The notes: generated by a model not told the origin, from the letters alone. A stretch of DNA of 33,441 nt from Pseudomonadota bacterium (GCA_021833365.1 JAKBFV010000025.1:1-33441); one strand, 5' to 3'. Positions 1 to 11,482 are shown, counted from the first letter of the stretch. Numbers and translations: made by a program.

Positions 1-2
1 GC

Positions 3-911
3 AGCCGGCCCTACCTGCAATGGCTGGTGGTGATCGACGCCGTCGCCGGCAGTATCGGCGTCGAGGTCTTCGCCAACATGGCGCCACCGCCGATCAGTCA
101 TTTCTACCAGGGCGGCATCCTGCTCGTTATGCTGTTGATCTTCGTCCTCTGCCGTCTGCAATTCCGTTTCGGCCTGATGGTCGCCTTATTCATCGTTGGC
201 ATCTGCCAGCCCTTCATCCTGCAATCGACCTCCCTCCTGTCGATCATTGGCCGTGAGATCATCCTCCTCCTCGGCCTGTTGCTCAGCCTGCCCGGCAGCT
301 TTCTTATCGAACGTTCCTTGCGTCAGAATTATCTGCAGGTGCGCCTTTTGTCCCTGCAGAACCGCGAAGTCGAGGAGGCGAATCGCCAGCTGCAGTATCT
401 CACAGCCATCGATGGTCTGACCCTCATCGCCAACCGCCGCACACTCGACAGCACCCTGGCGACCGAGTGGGTGCGAGCGCAACGCAAGCAGCAGAGTCTC
501 AGCCTGCTGATGATCGACGTCGATCACTTCAAACGCTTCAACGACACCTTCGGCCATCCCGCCGGCGATAGCTGCCTGCGTCAAGTCGCCGAGACCCTGC
601 GCAGCCATGTCCGCCGCCCCGGTGACCTGGCGGCACGCTATGGCGGTGAGGAGTTCGCCGTCGTCCTCAGCGGCACCGATGCCAACGACGCCCTGCTCAT
701 CGCCGAGAACATCCGCATGGAGATCCTCTCCCTCAGCATCCCGCACCCGGAGAGCAACCATGGCCACGTCACCGTCAGTATCGGCTGCGCCACCCTGGTA
801 CCCGAACGCAGTGGCTCGCCGTCTCTGCTCTACGAGCGTGCCGATCAGGCGCTCTACCGCAGCAAGCGCAGCGGCCGTAATCGTGTCATGGCCTGGAGTC
901 CGGAAACATGA
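3..911 (+). CDS. Membrane GGDEF diguanylate cyclase, 5' end missing
   Basis: The reading frame is open from the first bases of the window, so the start lies upstream; the GTG at 27 is internal and is not taken as the start. The visible part begins with several hydrophobic segments (roughly 20-110 of the visible residues), then a short helical linker, then a complete GGDEF domain. The active-site motif is GGEEF. An RPGD (RxxD inhibitory site) lies five residues before it, so an active, product-inhibited diguanylate cyclase making c-di-GMP from two GTP at the inner membrane is expected. The next gene is a paralogue that starts within this stop codon (ATGA overlap, 908-911), so the two are probably cotranscribed. 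The signal sensed by the membrane part is unknown. Confidence 0.9.
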   Translation, partial: SRPYLQWLVVIDAVAGSIGVEVFANMAPPPISHFYQGGILLVMLLIFVLCRLQFRFGLMVALFIVGICQPFILQSTSLLSIIGREIILLLGLLLSLPGSFLIERSLRQNYLQVRLLSLQNREVEEANRQLQYLTAIDGLTLIANRRTLDSTLATEWVRAQRKQQSLSLLMIDVDHFKRFNDTFGHPAGDSCLRQVAETLRSHVRRPGDLAARYGGEEFAVVLSGTDANDALLIAENIRMEILSLSIPHPESNHGHVTVSIGCATLVPERSGSPSLLYERADQALYRSKRSGRNRVMAWSPET

Positions 912-2149
912 CTGACGCCGAAACCCTGTCGCGCCTGCGCGCCCTCCTCCGCCAACTGCGCTCATCGCCGTGGCGCCTGAGCTTCCCCGACGCCGACGAA
1001 CGTATTTTTCAGGCCGACTACAACCAGCGTTACCAATTACACATCCAGATGGCGGGTCTGCTCGGCCTGATCACCCTGCTCCTGCCCATCCCCGGCAATT
1101 ACTGGCTGACGCCGCAGCTTTATATCCCAACCTTACGCGTCAGTGTCGGCTCTGCCATCCTGCTCATGCTCAGTCTCGCCTACTCGACCAGTGAGCATGC
1201 GCGTCCACGCCAGCAGGTGCTCATCCTGATCAACACCGTCGTCGCCTACGCCACCACCTTGCTGCTCGCTGAACTGCAGGTCGCTCCCCTCAACGACTAC
1301 TACGCCGTCGGCAGCGTCCTGGTGATCATGGGCGGCTTCGTCGTTTCACGCCTGCTCTTTTCCTGGGGCCTGCTCACCGCGGCGGCACTGTGTGTCATCC
1401 TCGCCAGCCACTTGCTGCGCACGCACGCCGATATCGAGATGATCACCATCCAGTGTTTCGTCCTCTGCCTGGCGCTGAGCTTCGCCCTGCCCGGCACCTT
1501 TCTCATCGAGCGTTCCTTGCGCATGAATCATCTACAGGGACGCCTGCTCGATCTCGAGCAGAGTGATCTGCGCCAGGCACACCTACATCTCGAGATCCTC
1601 ACCGCCACCGACGGCCTCACCCACATCGCCAACCGCCGCAGTTTCGACAACGCTCTGGCGCAGGAGTGGTCGCGCCAGATGCGCAGCGAAATGCCATTGA
1701 GCCTGCTGATGGTCGACGTCGATCACTTCAAGTCCTACAACGACCGCCTCGGTCATCCTATGGGCGACGAATGCCTGCGCCGCATCGCCGAACAACTCGC
1801 CGCTTACGCGCAGCGGCCCGGCGACCTGGCGGCGCGCTACGGCGGGGAGGAATTCGCCCTCATCCTGCCCGGCACGGCGCCGGAGGCGGCCCTGCAGATC
1901 GGCGAGAAACTGCGCCTGAGCATCCAGACCCTGGCCATCGCCCATCCCGATCAAGCCTATGTCAGCGTCAGCATCGGCGTCGCCACCATGATCCCCCTGC
2001 CGGGCATCACCGCCGAACAGCTGGTGCTGCGCGCCGATGAGGCGCTCTATCAGGCCAAGTCACAGGGCCGCGATCGCGTCGTGACCTATCGTTTCAATGA
2101 CGCGGCAGAGGCAACACCCCCACCCGGTCATTCTCCAGAGAGCCGATGA
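908..2149 (+). CDS. Membrane GGDEF diguanylate cyclase, paralogue of the preceding gene
   Basis: A 413-residue protein. About six hydrophobic segments lie between residues 45 and 200, followed by a linker and a C-terminal GGDEF domain with RPGD at 303-306 (I-site) and GGEEF at 312-316. The last membrane segment and linker (LPGTFLIERSLR) closely match the first cyclase (LPGSFLIERSLR), so the pair looks like a tandem duplication. The ATG at 908 overlaps the previous stop by 4 bp, indicating translational coupling. Its 3' end overlaps the convergent minus-strand gene by 56 bp. All synthase residues visible are intact; the sensory input is unknown. Confidence 0.93.
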   Translation: MTDAETLSRLRALLRQLRSSPWRLSFPDADERIFQADYNQRYQLHIQMAGLLGLITLLLPIPGNYWLTPQLYIPTLRVSVGSAILLMLSLAYSTSEHARPRQQVLILINTVVAYATTLLLAELQVAPLNDYYAVGSVLVIMGGFVVSRLLFSWGLLTAAALCVILASHLLRTHADIEMITIQCFVLCLALSFALPGTFLIERSLRMNHLQGRLLDLEQSDLRQAHLHLEILTATDGLTHIANRRSFDNALAQEWSRQMRSEMPLSLLMVDVDHFKSYNDRLGHPMGDECLRRIAEQLAAYAQRPGDLAARYGGEEFALILPGTAPEAALQIGEKLRLSIQTLAIAHPDQAYVSVSIGVATMIPLPGITAEQLVLRADEALYQAKSQGRDRVVTYRFNDAAEATPPPGHSPESR

Positions 2150-3158
2150 TCAGACGATCATGATCAGGCAGCGCCGAGGTGATCATGCGCAGATGATCGC
2201 CCTGCGCGTCGCGATGCAGATGGAGCAGGTGTCCCTGCGCATCGAGTTCAGCGAGCAGCCCGACGTGTGCCGGACCCGGCCGCAGCCAGGCCGGCAGCAG
2301 CGCCGTACGCTCACGCAGCCAGCGGCTCGCCATCATCAGGTCGATGTCGAAGCGGCGCGGCGTCGGCAAAGCCACCCAGACGTGACCAGCGGCGTCGACG
2401 TCGATGTTGTCGGGGATGCCGGGCAGGTTGTCGGCAAAGATGTCGCTCTGTCCAGCCATCGGCCCTTGCAGCCAATAGCGGCGGATACGATAGCGAAAAC
2501 TCTCCACCACCAGAACGGCGCGACCATCCGGCGTCACCGCCACGCCATTGGCAAAATACAGGCCGCGCAGCAAGGTGCGCGTCTGACCTGTCTTGGGGTC
2601 GTAGACGAGGAGACGGCCGTAGGGATGGCCTTCGAGCAGATCCATCATGTAGTCGGGTTGATGCCAGCGACTGCTGGCATCGGAGAAGTAGACGCGGCCA
2701 TCGGCGGCGACATCGAGGTCATCGGTAAAGCCGAAAGGCAGACCCTCGGCGGCATGACTGAGCACCTCGACGCGGCCATCGAGGCCGACACGCAACAGGC
2801 CACGCCAGGCGTCGCAGACGATGAGATGGCGGGGATCGGCGAGGATCAGCCCGAGAGGCCGCCCGCCGGTCCGCGCCAGGGTCTGCACATGCTGTCCATC
2901 CAGCCTGACGATGCGACCATCGGCCAGTCCGGTGTAGACGCGCCCACGCGCGTCGACGGCGACGTCCTCAGGACCACGGATCTCCCCGCGTCCCCAGAGC
3001 GCCGCCGTCCCCAGGTCATCGATGAAGTGTAAAGGCGGCAAAGACGCCGGCTGCCAGGCCTGGGCGTGAAAGGGCGCCGGCCAGAGCAGCAGGGCGAGGA
3101 CAGCGAGGGCGAGGACGCCGGCGCCGAGGCGCAGGATACCGGGCCGCTGCATGATCAA
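2094..3158 (-). CDS. Strictosidine synthase / SMP-30-like beta-propeller protein
   Basis: A 354-residue protein. Residues about 8-28 form one hydrophobic N-terminal segment (signal anchor or uncleaved signal), then a six-bladed beta-propeller of the strictosidine synthase-like/SMP-30 superfamily. Typical blade signatures are GPEDVAVDARGRVYTG, DDLDVAADGRVYFSD, FANGVAVTPDGR and PDNIDVDAAGHVWVA. Family members include gluconolactonases, lactonases and APMAP-like arylesterases, so a periplasm-facing esterase or lactonase is possible, but no substrate can be named. The start overlaps the dapB stop by 4 bp (3155-3158), so it is the last gene of a dapB operon. The 3' end overlaps the convergent GGDEF gene by 56 bp. 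Confidence 0.85.
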   Translation of the reverse strand: MIMQRPGILRLGAGVLALAVLALLLWPAPFHAQAWQPASLPPLHFIDDLGTAALWGRGEIRGPEDVAVDARGRVYTGLADGRIVRLDGQHVQTLARTGGRPLGLILADPRHLIVCDAWRGLLRVGLDGRVEVLSHAAEGLPFGFTDDLDVAADGRVYFSDASSRWHQPDYMMDLLEGHPYGRLLVYDPKTGQTRTLLRGLYFANGVAVTPDGRAVLVVESFRYRIRRYWLQGPMAGQSDIFADNLPGIPDNIDVDAAGHVWVALPTPRRFDIDLMMASRWLRERTALLPAWLRPGPAHVGLLAELDAQGHLLHLHRDAQGDHLRMITSALPDHDRLIIGSLENDRVGVLPLPRH

Positions 3159-3958
3159 TCCTGCAGGCCGAGCACGTCGCGCATGTCATATTGACCGGGC
3201 GCGCGGCCTTGCAGCCAGAGAGCGGCGCGCACGGCACCGTGCGCAAAATTCATGCGACTGGTGGCGACGTGGCGGATCTCCAGACGTTCGCCATCGCCCA
3301 TGAACCAAACCTGGTGATCGCCGACGACATCACCACCGCGCAGAGCATGGATGCCGATCTGACCGACGGGGCGCTCGCCGGTATGACCGCTGCGCCCCGC
3401 CACCATGGCCTCGGCGAGTTGCTGGCCGCGCGCCGTCGCCACCGCCTCGGCCATCATCAGGGCAGTCCCCGAGGGTGCGTCGACCTTGTGGCGATGATGG
3501 GCTTCGACGACCTCGACGTCGACCGCCTGACCAAAAGCGCGCGCGGCGCGCTCGAGCAGATCGACGGCGACACTGACACCGACGGAGAAATTGCCCGAGA
3601 TGAGCAAGGGAATGTCGGCACCGGCCTCGCGCAGACGCTCGCGCTGACGGGCATCGAAGCCGGTGGTGCCGATGACCATCGGTCGCTTCAGCATGCGCGC
3701 CACGGCGACGTGTTCCATGGTCGGCCCGGGCAGGGAGAAATCGATGATGACGTCGGCGTGGGCGAACAGTTCCGCCATATCGTCGCTGAGGCGCACACCG
3801 AGGGCGCTGGCGCCGGCCAGCACACCGGCATCCTCACCGAGAGCGGGGTGACCACTCTGCTCCAAAGCGCCAGCGAGGACGGCGCCCGCCGCCGTGATCG
3901 CCTGTACCAAGGAGCGTCCCATGCGCCCCGCCGCACCACAGACGACGATACCTGTCAT
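3155..3958 (-). CDS. dapB: 4-hydroxy-tetrahydrodipicolinate reductase
   Basis: A 267-residue DapB, the usual length. The N-terminal dinucleotide-binding loop is GAAGRMG (8-14), IGTTGF sits near 97-101, and the catalytic block EAHHRHK is at 152-158, where H154 and K158 correspond to E. coli H159 and K163. The DAPSGTA substrate loop follows at once. It reduces hydroxy-tetrahydrodipicolinate with NAD(P)H in the diaminopimelate/lysine pathway, which feeds peptidoglycan. It lies 33 bp downstream of the DUF218 gene and overlaps the propeller gene by 4 bp. It is not next to carA or dnaJ, its common partners in other gammaproteobacteria. Confidence 0.97.
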   Translation of the reverse strand: MTGIVVCGAAGRMGRSLVQAITAAGAVLAGALEQSGHPALGEDAGVLAGASALGVRLSDDMAELFAHADVIIDFSLPGPTMEHVAVARMLKRPMVIGTTGFDARQRERLREAGADIPLLISGNFSVGVSVAVDLLERAARAFGQAVDVEVVEAHHRHKVDAPSGTALMMAEAVATARGQQLAEAMVAGRSGHTGERPVGQIGIHALRGGDVVGDHQVWFMGDGERLEIRHVATSRMNFAHGAVRAALWLQGRAPGQYDMRDVLGLQD

Positions 3959-3991
3959 AAACCCCTCCGCCGCGAGCTTCCACCGGAAAGC

Positions 3992-4741
3992 CTACAGATT
4001 GGCATAGGCGGCAGGCGATGAAAAGCACCTCCAGCGCACGAGCCGCCCGACGCCCTCCCAAATGGCGTGATCGACGCTGGCCGTCGCCTGCGCCTGCGGC
4101 AGGAACAGCAGCGGCAAAAATGGCGGCGGACGATAGCCGGCGAGCGGCGCCGGCCAGGCCTGCAGGCCGGCGCAGCGCAGTTCATGCAGGGCACGCGGCA
4201 TGTGCAGGGCGTCGGTGACGACCAGGACACGCGCGCCACGCCCGAGGTGGGCCGCCAGCTGCGCGGCGTTCTCGGCGGTGTTGCGGCTGACGTCCTCGCT
4301 ATGCAAACGCGCCAGCGGCAGGGCGAAGTCGCGCTGCAGACTGCGCTGCATGAGCGTCGCCTCGGCGAGATCCTCGCCGTAGACGCGTCCACCGCTCAGC
4401 CAGACCGGCACCGCAGGCGCCGATCGCGCCAGGGCGGCGGCGTAGCGCAGTCGCTGCAAAGTCGCCGCCGAAGGGCCGTCGCCGCCATACTCGCGCGCCG
4501 CCGTCAGCCGCCCGCCACCGAGCACGACCAGACTCCAGGGTGATGGCGGCAGGCGCAAGGGCGCGTCTGCCGTCGCGAGGAGGCGCGTCAGGAGTACCGC
4601 CGTCAGCGGCAAAGAGCTGACGTAGCTGAGCGCCAAGGCCAGCGCCAGGGCGCGCCGCCCTCCACCCAGACACAGCCAGGGCAGGACGAGCAGCAGCAGC
4701 GCCAAGGGCGGTAACAGACAGGCTTTCAGTATTGCATGCAT
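3992..4741 (-). CDS. YdcF/ElyC-like DUF218 membrane protein
   Basis: A 249-residue protein. Two N-terminal hydrophobic segments (about 5-26 and 30-52) precede a soluble DUF218 domain. Characteristic DUF218 elements are SLVVLGGGR (about 70-78), the AAALARSAPAVPVWLSGGR strand-turn region, the acidic SRNTAENA helix and VLVVTDALHMPRAL. The family includes YdcF and ElyC; ElyC is linked to envelope and undecaprenyl-lipid homeostasis, but the reaction is not settled. It is the first gene of a minus-strand operon with dapB, so an envelope role is plausible by context. The start is ATG at 4741, with GGAG about 7 bases before it. Confidence 0.85.
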   Translation of the reverse strand: MHAILKACLLPPLALLLLVLPWLCLGGGRRALALALALSYVSSLPLTAVLLTRLLATADAPLRLPPSPWSLVVLGGGRLTAAREYGGDGPSAATLQRLRYAAALARSAPAVPVWLSGGRVYGEDLAEATLMQRSLQRDFALPLARLHSEDVSRNTAENAAQLAAHLGRGARVLVVTDALHMPRALHELRCAGLQAWPAPLAGYRPPPFLPLLFLPQAQATASVDHAIWEGVGRLVRWRCFSSPAAYANL

Positions 4742-4746
4742 CCTGA

Positions 4747-7541
<2,795 letters not shown>

Positions 7542-7542
<1 letters not shown>

Positions 7543-8063
7543 TGCGACGACTCGCCCTCGCTCTATCCCTGCTGCTCGCCGGCTGCGGCTTTCACCTGCG
7601 CGGCCAGTACAGCATGGCACCCGAGCTCAAGATCCTCCATCTGAGCATCCCGAAAGACGCCACCCTGCTCAGTCAGGAGATTCAGCGCATGCTCGAGCTC
7701 AGCGGCGTCAAGACCGGCGATGGCGCTTACAACCTGGTCGTGACGAAGGAAAACGTCGTGCAGCAGGCGTCTATCTACAATCCGCAGGTGCAGGTCGAAA
7801 ACGTCCACGTCATCTATACCTTGGAGTACTTTCTCGCCTCCAAGGACGGCAAGCAGCGCTTTCCCGGCAAACCCATCGTCGAGCAGAACGATTATCAGAC
7901 CGCGCCCAACCTGATCAGTGGCGCCAGCGCCGAAGCGGATCAGTTGATCGCCGACATGCGTCGCGACGCCGTGCAACAGCTCGGCCATCGCCTCGCCGCC
8001 ATCAAGCCGAGCCAGCTCGACGGCGCCACACCGGCACCTGCCAGCAGCGGGAAAGGCTCTTGA
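7542..8063 (+). CDS. lptE: LPS-assembly lipoprotein LptE
   Basis: A 173-residue protein with a short lipoprotein signal ending in the lipobox LLAGC (Cys15), directly followed by GFHLRG, the hallmark LptE start. LptE is the outer-membrane lipoprotein that plugs and stabilises the LptD barrel and helps deliver LPS to the cell surface. The leuS-lptE-holA order is a well-known gammaproteobacterial arrangement and supports the call. The C-terminus is a low-complexity Ala/Pro/Ser tail. It overlaps leuS by one base and holA by four. Confidence 0.95.
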
Positions 8064-9124
8064 GGCTGCGCCTGCGGCAGTGGCAGGCGCATTTGCAGGC
8101 GCCACTGGCGCCTCTTTACCTGATCATCGGCGATGAGCTGCTGCTCTGTCAGGAGGCTCTCGACGCCCTGCGTCAGGCGGCACGTCAACAGGGTTACAGC
8201 GAGCGCGAGGTCTTTCACATCGAGCGCGGCCTGCAGCCTGGGCAGATCCTGCAGGCGGCACGCAGCCCTTCGCTCTTCGGCGATCGCCGGCTGCTCGAAC
8301 TGCGCTGCACGCAGGCGCCGAGCCAGGAACTCGCCGCCATCCTCGCCGAGCTGGCTGCCGACCCCGACCGCGATACCTTGCTCGTCTGCAGTCTGCCACG
8401 CCTGCATGCGCGCGAGCTCAAGGCCGCTTGGATCGAAGCCTGGGAGCGTCAAGGGGTGATGCTCGATATCGACAAGGTCGACGCCGCCGCCCTGCCCGCC
8501 TGGTTGCGCGAGCGCCTTGCCGCCGCCGGCTTCAGCGCCAGCCCTGAAGTCATCGCCGTCCTGGTCGAGCGTACCGAAGGTCACCTGCTGGCAGCGGCGC
8601 AGGAGATCAGCAAACTGCAGCTGCTCTGCCCGCCCGGCGAGATCGACCTCGAAACCCTGCTCGCCAGCAGTTCGCCGGCCGCCCGCTACGATGTCTATGC
8701 CATGAGCGACGCCGCTCTCGCCGGCCAGGCCGAACGCGCTCTCGATATCCTGCACTACCTGCTCGAAGAAGGTGAGGCCTTGCCCCTGCTGCTGTCTGCC
8801 CTGTGCAGCGATCTGCGCCACCTGCTCGCCGCCGCGACGGCGCAGGCGCGCGGTGAGGCGCCAGCGCCGGCGATGCGCGCCGCCGGTGCCTGGGAACGCC
8901 GGCTGCCGGCCTTGCAAAAGGCCTTGACGCGCTTCACCCTCGGTCAATTGCAGGGTCTGCTCGATCTCGCCCATGCCTGTGACCGTTCCATCAAAGGACG
9001 CGGCGAACTCGCCGCCGAACTCGGCCTGCTGCGCCTGCTCTGCGCTCTTGCCGGTCGCCCACTGCTGCGCACAACACGGCCGGCAGCCCGTCTCACCCCC
9101 GCCAATGCAAGGACGCCCGCATGA
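8060..9124 (+). CDS. holA: DNA polymerase III delta subunit
   Basis: A 354-residue HolA (E. coli 343). Recognisable parts are the N-terminal clamp-loader-like region (LYLIIGDELLLCQEALDALR), the FGDRRLLELR strand, and the C-terminal collar helices ending in KGRGELAAELGLLRLL. It is the clamp-loader subunit that opens the beta sliding clamp. The start is a TTG at 8060 overlapping the lptE stop as TTGA, with a GGAAAGG ribosome-binding site at 8050-8056. No better ATG exists near it, so coupled TTG initiation is inferred. The stop overlaps the next gene's ATG by 4 bp. Confidence 0.95.
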   Translation: MRLRLRQWQAHLQAPLAPLYLIIGDELLLCQEALDALRQAARQQGYSEREVFHIERGLQPGQILQAARSPSLFGDRRLLELRCTQAPSQELAAILAELAADPDRDTLLVCSLPRLHARELKAAWIEAWERQGVMLDIDKVDAAALPAWLRERLAAAGFSASPEVIAVLVERTEGHLLAAAQEISKLQLLCPPGEIDLETLLASSSPAARYDVYAMSDAALAGQAERALDILHYLLEEGEALPLLLSALCSDLRHLLAAATAQARGEAPAPAMRAAGAWERRLPALQKALTRFTLGQLQGLLDLAHACDRSIKGRGELAAELGLLRLLCALAGRPLLRTTRPAARLTPANARTPA

Positions 9125-9996
9125 CCCGCACCGCCAACGATACCTCGAGCATCTCCTTCACTGCCCACTACACCGGCTACGTCTGGTATCTGCAGCGCTG
9201 GTCCGACCCTGCCTTCGTCACCCGTCAGGGGCGCCTCTACTACGCCTTGATGCAACCACTGGAAAGACTGGCACGCGGCTTGATCGGGCAGAACGTGCAG
9301 ACCACACTGATCACCCGTCATGCCCTCATCGATCGCGAATTGCAGCGCAACCTCGACCACGGTCACGCGCAGGTTCTCGAGCTCGCCTGTGGCCTCAGTC
9401 CACGCGGCTGGACCCTGCGCCAGAAGTACCCGCACCTGCTCTACATCGAAGCCGATCTGCCGGCGATGGCGGCGCACAAGCAAGCCCTGCTCAGCGGTCT
9501 CGGCGTCGACGCCAGCCAGCACCGCGTGGTCAGCTGCAATATTCTGGAAGAGAGCGGTCCGCTCAGTCTGGAGAGCGTGCTCGCCACACACTTCGACCGC
9601 ACGCGGCCGATCACCGTCGTCAGCGAAGGCCTTGTCAACTACTTCCGTCGCGCCACCATCGCCGCCGTCTGGTCACGCCTCGGGCAGGCGCTGCAGAGCT
9701 TCCCGGAAGCCTGCTACCTCACCGACAACTACATCGAACTGTCGCAGCAACCGATGGCCGCCATCGTCCGGCAGGCCAATCGCTGGCTGGCCCTGGCGAC
9801 GCGCAGCCCCTTCACCCTGCACTTCCGTAACGCGCAGGAAGCCGAGGAGCAGTTTCTCGCCTGTGGCTTCGAGCGCCTGCAATACCTCGACCCACAGCAG
9901 GAACTCGCCGCCAGCGCCCTGCCGCGGGCGCGTGGCGAGTCACTGGTGCGGGTTCTCTGTGCGCGTACCCGGGAAGACCATCAGCCGACGCGGTAA
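9121..9996 (+). CDS. LCM-type class I SAM-dependent methyltransferase
   Basis: A 291-residue protein. Family signs are the N-terminal ISFTAHYTGYVWY segment, the SAM-binding motif LELACGLSPRGW (about 84-95), the acidic ribose-binding end YIEADLP (about 111-117), and VVSEGLVNYF. This matches the leucine carboxyl methyltransferase/Tcmp O-methyltransferase family (PF04072). The substrate cannot be inferred. The ATGA overlap with holA (9121-9124) makes it the last gene of the leuS operon. Its final 16 bases overlap the convergent hydrolase-PilZ gene. Confidence 0.8.
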   Translation: MTRTANDTSSISFTAHYTGYVWYLQRWSDPAFVTRQGRLYYALMQPLERLARGLIGQNVQTTLITRHALIDRELQRNLDHGHAQVLELACGLSPRGWTLRQKYPHLLYIEADLPAMAAHKQALLSGLGVDASQHRVVSCNILEESGPLSLESVLATHFDRTRPITVVSEGLVNYFRRATIAAVWSRLGQALQSFPEACYLTDNYIELSQQPMAAIVRQANRWLALATRSPFTLHFRNAQEAEEQFLACGFERLQYLDPQQELAASALPRARGESLVRVLCARTREDHQPTR

Positions 9997-11285
9997 ATAC
10001 GCGCCACCTCGCCGTGCTGACGCTCGGTCTGGAAGCGGCAACGGAAAAAGCTCTCGTCCTCGAGCAGAGCCTTGAGCTCATAGGCGGTCTCGAAGCGTCC
10101 ATGCTTGAACAGGCAACGCATCGTATTTTCGCCATGCTCGAAGACGAGGAGCTCGATGCGTAGCGGCGAACCCTCGAGGCAGAGGATGAGATCGCGCGAA
10201 TGCTCGGCCAGTGAAAAGCCCTGGTGATCGTATTCGAGCAGGCAACCAAAGAAGCTCATGTCGCGCACCCGCACCGGCACATCGACGGCAATTGAACCAT
10301 CGACGCGCGAGATGCTGATGACGCGCGCGTGCGGATTGCAGGGGGCAAAGCGCGGCTCGCCACGATGCTCGATACGCTCATAATTGCCGAGGGCAAAGGG
10401 ACGTATGCCGGCAACCTGGGCGAGATCCTGACCGCGCAGATAAGCGACGAACATCGCCATGCACTCGTCGCGGCGCTCGAGTTGGGCGACGTGATCGGCG
10501 CCTTCCACGAGAGCGAAGGTGGCCTGCGGACAACGGGCGGCGAACAGGGCATTCTCGAACGGCGGGGTGAAGCTGTCGAACTCACCGGTGGCGACCAGGG
10601 TCGGGCAGGCAGGATAGCCGAGGATGCTCTCGACTTCGAGCAGACGCCGGGCATTGATGCGATAACGCGCCTGTTCGTTGCTGGAGAAGGAGCGCATCTG
10701 GCGATGAAAAAGGCGGCGCGTGGTATCGCTGATGGCGGTCTCACCGAGGCGGGCATGGTTGACCAGATAGAGCACCACCGCCTGCCCAAATTCGTCGAGA
10801 CGTCCCTCATCGAGGACACGCACCGACTCTTCGAGCAGCATGCGCCAGCTCTTGCGCGGCTTGGGCAGGATGCCGGTGACGATGAGCCGTTCCATCGCCT
10901 GCGGATATTTGTAAGCGAAGGTGCTGGCGATGACCGAACCTAGGGAGAGGCCCATGATCGACACCTTGTCCAGGCCATTGCGCAGGGTCCACTGGTGCAG
11001 AAGATCAGCGAGATCCTCCATGCCGAGCTCCGGCGCCAGCTGCTCGTTGTCGCCGAGCGAGGGCAGGTCGACCATGATCACCGACACTTCTTCGAGCAGG
11101 GCTTCGAGACAGTATTTGAACGAGTTGAAGTTCTGAAAGGCGCCGCCGAGGACGATCAAGGGCGGCTTCGACGGGCCTTGCGGGCCGTTGAAAGCGAGAT
11201 AATTGATCTGCCAGCGGCCGATGAACTGCTGATGTGGCGGCTGCTTGAGTGCATGACGAGAGTAATCTTCCTGGCGAAATTCCAT
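9981..11285 (-). CDS. Alpha/beta hydrolase fused to C-terminal PilZ domain
   Basis: A 434-residue two-domain protein. Residues about 25-285 form an alpha/beta-hydrolase: the nucleophile elbow is GLSLGS (Ser114), the acid is probably Asp237 in GEFDSF, and the base is His265 in GADHV. Residues about 300-410 carry a PilZ signature: R304, R308 and R312 (RxxxR spacing), then DMSFFG (342-347, matching DxSxxG). Both halves of the c-di-GMP-binding motif are therefore kept. The inferred role is a soluble esterase, thioesterase or acyltransferase-like enzyme gated by c-di-GMP. The part around 205-240 has a faint resemblance to RhlA recalled from memory, unverified. GAGG seven bases before the ATG supports the start. 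It is transcribed alone, divergently from proA. Confidence 0.88.
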   Translation of the reverse strand: MEFRQEDYSRHALKQPPHQQFIGRWQINYLAFNGPQGPSKPPLIVLGGAFQNFNSFKYCLEALLEEVSVIMVDLPSLGDNEQLAPELGMEDLADLLHQWTLRNGLDKVSIMGLSLGSVIASTFAYKYPQAMERLIVTGILPKPRKSWRMLLEESVRVLDEGRLDEFGQAVVLYLVNHARLGETAISDTTRRLFHRQMRSFSSNEQARYRINARRLLEVESILGYPACPTLVATGEFDSFTPPFENALFAARCPQATFALVEGADHVAQLERRDECMAMFVAYLRGQDLAQVAGIRPFALGNYERIEHRGEPRFAPCNPHARVISISRVDGSIAVDVPVRVRDMSFFGCLLEYDHQGFSLAEHSRDLILCLEGSPLRIELLVFEHGENTMRCLFKHGRFETAYELKALLEDESFFRCRFQTERQHGEVARIYRVG

Positions 11286-11370
11286 ATCGACCTCTTCGGC
11301 TCTGCCGTGTTCTTGTTATATTATTTTGTTTTGTCGTCGCTCGTGCCGCTTCGCTTCCCCGAGGCGGAAG

Positions 11371-11396
11371 TTTATCCTACACCCTCACAGGATAAA
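11371..11396. promoter_or_regulatory. Inverted repeat TTTATCCT-N10-AGGATAAA between divergent genes
   Basis: Perfect 8-bp arms at 11371-11378 and 11389-11396 with a 10-bp spacer (centre-to-centre about 18 bp) lie in the 197-bp gap between the hydrolase-PilZ gene (minus) and proA (plus). The gap also has an A+T-rich patch at 11310-11332. The left arm contains TATCCT, which with TTCGCT at 11350 could form a weak proA promoter (17-bp spacer). A dimeric-repressor operator is plausible; an RNA hairpin in the proA leader is the alternative. Confidence 0.5.
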
Positions 11397-11482
11397 TTTC
11401 ACCGCTTCGGTCGACACCTCCCGACATGCGGCGGAACATTCGTAAACCGGAAGCGACGCAGTTCCCAGCGACCAGGATGACC

